Assembly (NCBI GenBank): GCA_030151505.1
Contig: JASLDQ010000208.1
Location: 1-8,497, forward strand
Length of the DNA stretch: 8,497 nt
Direction: 5' to 3'
DNA from: Chromobacteriaceae bacterium
GTDB taxonomy: Bacteria > Pseudomonadota > Gammaproteobacteria > Burkholderiales > Aquaspirillaceae
Numbering within the stretch: the stretch's first letter is position 1; every line of letters starts with the position of its first letter. The translations under genes were made by a program, and so were the position numbers. The notes beneath the pieces were generated by a model that worked only from the letters and a program-made list of their open reading frames with translations, had not been told where the DNA came from and made no database searches. Below are positions 6,704-8,497 of the stretch, one piece after another.

Positions 6704-7927
6704 ATGGCACTCATCGTTCAGAAGTACGGTGGCACCTCGATGGGCTCTCCGGAGCGCATCAAGAATGTCGCCCGCCGCGTCGCCAAGTGGAAAGCGCAAG
6801 GGCATGATCTCGTGGTCGTCGTTTCGGCGATGAGCGGCGAGACCAACCGCCTGATTGCACTGGCCCGCGAAATCCAGTCCAACCCCGATCCGCGCGAGCT
6901 CGACCAGATCATCTCCACCGGCGAGCAGGTCACCATCGGCCTGTTGAGCATGGCGCTGAAGGAAATCGGCCTCGACGCCGTCAGCTACACCGGCTGGCAG
7001 GTCGCGCTGCACACCGACAGCACCCACACCAAGGCCCGCATCCAGTCGATCGACGAGGCCCGCATGCGCGCCGACCTCGACGCCGGCCGCGTCGTGGTAG
7101 TTGCCGGCTTCCAGGGCATCGACGAGTCGGGCAACGTGACCACGCTGGGCCGTGGCGGTTCCGATACCTCGGGCGTGGCGCTGGCCGCCGCGCTCAAGGC
7201 CGACGAGTGCCAGATCTACACCGACGTCGACGGCGTCTACACCACCGACCCGCGCGTGGTGCCGGAAGCCCGCCGCCTCAAGACCATCACCTTCGAGGAG
7301 ATGATCGAGATGGCGTCGCTCGGCTCGAAGATTTTGCAGATCCGCTCGGTGGAATTCGCCGGCAAGTACAAGGTTCGCCTGCGCGTGCTGTCCTCGTTCG
7401 AAGAGGAAGGCGAGGGCACGCTGATTACGTTTGAGGAAGATGAGAATATGGAAAAGGCCGTCGTTGCCGGTATCGCGTTCGACCGTAACGAAGCGCGCAT
7501 CAACGTCAAGGGCGTGCCGGACAAGCCGGGGATCGCCTACCAGATTCTCGGCCCGATCGCCGACGCGAACATCGAAGTCGACATGATCATCCAGAACGTC
7601 GGCGCCCAGGGCACCACCGACTTCTCCTTCACCGTGCCGCGCGGCGAATACCAGCGTGCGCTGGGCATCCTGCGCGAAGTGCAGACCCACGTCGGTGCCG
7701 CCGAAGTCAGCGGCGACGACAAAATCGCCAAGGTGTCGGTGGTAGGCGTCGGCATGCGTTCGCACTGTGGCATCGCCAGCACCATGTTCCGTACCCTGGC
7801 CGAGGAAGGCATCAACATCCAGATGATCTCGACCTCGGAAATCAAGGTGTCGGTGCTGATCGACGAGAAGTACCTCGAGCTGGCCGTGCGCGTGCTGCAC
7901 AAGGTCTTCGGCCTCGAAGAAGCCTAA
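6704..7927 (+). CDS. lysC: Aspartate kinase, monofunctional, two C-terminal ACT domains
   Basis: Phosphorylates L-aspartate with ATP, the first step toward lysine, threonine, methionine and diaminopimelate. The 407-aa length fits the compact class typical of many proteobacteria and Gram-positives rather than E. coli LysC (449) or the fused ThrA. Kinase motifs: KYGGTSMG (7-14), VVSAMSGETNRL (39-50), STGEQV (71-76), LGRGGSDTS (148-156) and YTDVDGVYTTDPR (172-184). The first ACT domain starts near residue 265 (INVKGVPDKPGIAYQIL) and the second near 342 (AKVSVVGVGMRSHCGIAS), the usual site of feedback inhibition by lysine and/or threonine. The start has only a weak purine stretch (AAGAAG). A better one precedes Met249, a possible internal start. 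A terminator follows 14 nt after the stop codon. It has no functional link to the formate genes. Confidence 0.97.
   Translation: MALIVQKYGGTSMGSPERIKNVARRVAKWKAQGHDLVVVVSAMSGETNRLIALAREIQSNPDPRELDQIISTGEQVTIGLLSMALKEIGLDAVSYTGWQVALHTDSTHTKARIQSIDEARMRADLDAGRVVVVAGFQGIDESGNVTTLGRGGSDTSGVALAAALKADECQIYTDVDGVYTTDPRVVPEARRLKTITFEEMIEMASLGSKILQIRSVEFAGKYKVRLRVLSSFEEEGEGTLITFEEDENMEKAVVAGIAFDRNEARINVKGVPDKPGIAYQILGPIADANIEVDMIIQNVGAQGTTDFSFTVPRGEYQRALGILREVQTHVGAAEVSGDDKIAKVSVVGVGMRSHCGIASTMFRTLAEEGINIQMISTSEIKVSVLIDEKYLELAVRVLHKVFGLEEA
7433..7450 (+). promoter_or_regulatory. Candidate internal start for a lysC beta subunit
   Basis: GAGGA (7433-7437) precedes the in-frame ATG at 7448-7450 (Met249) by 10 nt. 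Initiation there would yield a 159-residue protein holding only the two ACT domains. Aspartokinases of B. subtilis and Corynebacterium are known to make such a beta subunit from an internal start at about the same place. The GAGGA could also be a by-product of the Glu-rich FEEDENME coding sequence, so this is tentative. Confidence 0.4.
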
Positions 7928-7941
7928 GCGACTGTTTTGCC

Positions 7942-7970
7942 AAAAAAACCGGCCTAGAGGCCGGTTTTTT
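7942..7970 (+). terminator. Intrinsic terminator of lysC
   Basis: CCGGCC (7949-7954) and GGCCGG (7959-7964) form a 6-bp stem with loop TAGA, followed by six Ts (7965-7970). It is preceded by seven As, so the A/T arms extend the stem and could stop transcription from either strand. Confidence 0.93.
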
Positions 7971-8004
7971 CATATCCGGAGCGGGTTTTTTTGCGCTGTC
8001 CGGG

Positions 8005-8033
8005 TTGACGCTGCAGGGCGACTTGCGTATATT
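8005..8033 (+). promoter_or_regulatory. Sigma-70 promoter of the tRNA operon
   Basis: TTGACG (8005-8010), a 17-nt spacer and TATATT (8028-8033): one mismatch from consensus in each box, with ideal spacing. The GC-rich discriminator after the -10 (CGCGTCC) is typical of stable-RNA promoters under stringent (ppGpp) control; that regulation is inferred. The start would fall near 8040, just before the first tRNA. Confidence 0.85.
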
Positions 8034-8046
8034 TCGCGTCCTCGAC

Positions 8047-8140
8047 GGAGAAATGGCCGAGTGGTCGAAGGCACTTCCCTGCTAAGGAAGCATACGGGCT
8101 TAAACCTGTATCGAGGGTTCGAATCCCTCTTTCTCCGCCA
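8047..8140 (+). tRNA. tRNA-Ser (anticodon GCT)
   Basis: Class II tRNA with a long variable arm. The acceptor GGAGAAA (8047-8053) pairs with TTTCTCC (8130-8136), followed by G and an encoded CCA. The anticodon stem CTTCC/GGAAG (8074-8078 and 8086-8090) encloses loop CTGCTAA with anticodon GCT at 8081-8083, which reads AGC and AGU serine codons. The T arm is GAGGG-TTCGAAT-CCCTC (8113-8129), and the variable arm lies at 8091-8112. First gene of the operon, 6 nt before tRNA-Arg. Confidence 0.97.
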
Positions 8141-8146
8141 AGATGT

Positions 8147-8223
8147 GCACCCGTAGCTCAGTTGGATAGAGTATCTGGCTACGAACCAGAGGGTCGGGCG
8201 TTCGAATCGCTCCGGGTGCACCA
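8147..8223 (+). tRNA. tRNA-Arg (anticodon ACG)
   Basis: The acceptor GCACCCG (8147-8153) pairs with CGGGTGC (8213-8219), then A and an encoded CCA. The anticodon stem TCTGG/CCAGA holds loop CTACGAA with anticodon ACG at 8181-8183. A34 is expected to be deaminated to inosine by TadA so that it reads CGU, CGC and CGA. The T stem GGGCG/CGCTC contains one G-U pair (8197-8211). Only 5 nt separate it from tRNA-Glu. Confidence 0.97.
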
Positions 8224-8228
8224 CACAA

Positions 8229-8303
8229 GTCCCTATAGTTTAGCGGTTAGAACACTGCCCTTTCACGGCGGCGGCCGGGGTTCGATTCCCCGTGGGGACG
8301 CCA
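8229..8303 (+). tRNA. tRNA-Glu (anticodon TTC)
   Basis: The acceptor GTCCCTA (8229-8235) pairs with TGGGGAC (8293-8299, one G-U pair), then G and an encoded CCA. The anticodon stem CTGCC/GGCGG holds loop CTTTCAC with anticodon TTC at 8262-8264, reading GAA and GAG. Last tRNA of the operon, directly followed by the terminator. Besides protein synthesis, glutamyl-tRNA is the tetrapyrrole precursor in most proteobacteria outside the alpha class. Confidence 0.97.
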
Positions 8304-8310
8304 GAATCAA

Positions 8311-8349
8311 GCAAAAAGCCACTTCATTTGAAGTGGCTTTTTGCTTTTT
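8311..8349 (+). terminator. Intrinsic terminator of the tRNA operon
   Basis: A 16-base perfect inverted repeat (8311-8326 with 8329-8344; core GCCACTTC/GAAGTGGC), a very short loop and a further T-run (8345-8349). The arms are A-rich on the left and T-rich on the right, so it may work in both directions. It ends the tRNA transcript 8 nt after the CCA of tRNA-Glu. Confidence 0.93.
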
Positions 8350-8497
8350 GGCCTGTCGTCCGCCGCCGGCGGAGCAGGCTTCGATGCGCAGTTTCGGCTC
8401 ATTTCTCCGTGCCGTGGCCCAAGCCCCGAGTGCCCCGTAGCGAGCATGACGACTGGCCGAATCGGGCAGGCATGCTGCATGATTACCCCAAGGACTC
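8350..8497. other. Intergenic stretch to the window edge, no gene seen
   Basis: No coding region, RNA gene or promoter that I can support. It contains an imperfect GC hairpin at 8351-8379 (GCCTG...CAGGC outside, TCCGCC/GGCGGA inside with a 3-nt loop) and a short palindrome CATGC-T-GCATG at 8471-8481. A minus-strand frame stays open across it into the tRNA genes, but it reads through the terminator and tRNA-Glu and is not credible as a gene. Confidence 0.6.

Noticed and set aside
6656..7900. Minus-strand open frame of 414 codons opposite lysC
   Set aside because: Antisense shadow of lysC, low-complexity Ala/Asp/Val/His composition, no recognisable family.
7971..8004. T-run GGGTTTTTTTGCGC as a second terminator after lysC
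   Set aside because: No stable inverted repeat of matching position precedes it; the terminator at 7942-7970 is sufficient.
7970..8224. Minus-strand 84-codon ORF over tRNA-Ser and tRNA-Arg
   Set aside because: It is the translation of tRNA genes in reverse (peptides such as HPERFERPTLWFVA recur as false proteins in databases). The tRNA folds explain the sequence completely.
8162..8440. Plus-strand 92-codon ORF through tRNA-Arg, tRNA-Glu and the terminator
   Set aside because: It overlaps two well-folded tRNAs and an intrinsic terminator and has no recognisable protein features.
1..8497. CRISPR array, transposase, phage or defence system
   Set aside because: No regularly spaced repeats, no terminal inverted repeats, no transposase, integrase or defence domains in any supported frame. 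Every long gene belongs to a known housekeeping or respiratory family.

Overview
The window is ordinary chromosomal DNA of a GC-rich Gram-negative bacterium, most likely a betaproteobacterium (possibly Neisseriales or Rhodocyclales). That guess rests on gene content, the compact aspartokinase type and GC content, not on a search. I see no insertion sequence, phage gene, CRISPR array or other mobile DNA.

Left part, minus strand (5552 down to 1): an operon for a membrane-bound respiratory formate dehydrogenase of the FDH-N/FDH-O type. Its order is alpha (fdnG, molybdopterin and selenocysteine subunit with a Tat signal), beta (fdxH, four [4Fe-4S] clusters and a C-terminal anchor), gamma (fdnI, di-heme cytochrome b) and fdhE (maturation factor, cut by the left edge a few codons before its end). 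The alpha gene is interrupted by one in-frame TGA at codon 196. This is a selenocysteine codon: it lies at the position of Sec196 in E. coli FdnG and is followed by a bacterial SECIS hairpin. Alpha is therefore one 1018-residue gene, not two ORFs or a pseudogene. Alpha and beta are 12 nt apart, beta and gamma overlap by ATGA, and gamma and fdhE are separated by 97 nt holding two strong GC-rich hairpins.

Middle, plus strand: after a 254-nt divergent control region comes fdhD (5807-6610), the sulfur-transfer protein that activates the molybdenum cofactor of formate dehydrogenase. So the structural enzyme and two of its dedicated maturation factors sit together. Next is lysC (6704-7927), a monofunctional aspartate kinase with two ACT domains. 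It has a possible internal start that could give a separate regulatory subunit, and a strong intrinsic terminator follows it.

Right part, plus strand: a good sigma-70 promoter with a GC-rich discriminator drives a three-tRNA operon, Ser(GCT), Arg(ACG) and Glu(TTC). All three have encoded CCA ends, and a long perfect hairpin terminator closes the unit. The final ~150 bases hold no gene I can support.

Working model: formate is oxidised in the periplasm by alpha, electrons pass through the beta clusters to the gamma hemes and then to quinone. FdhD and FdhE mature the enzyme, and the selA/selB/selC/selD machinery must be encoded elsewhere. No undescribed system was found. The points most worth a second look are the recoded UGA, the intercistronic hairpins before fdhE, the palindromic element upstream of fdnG and the internal lysC start.
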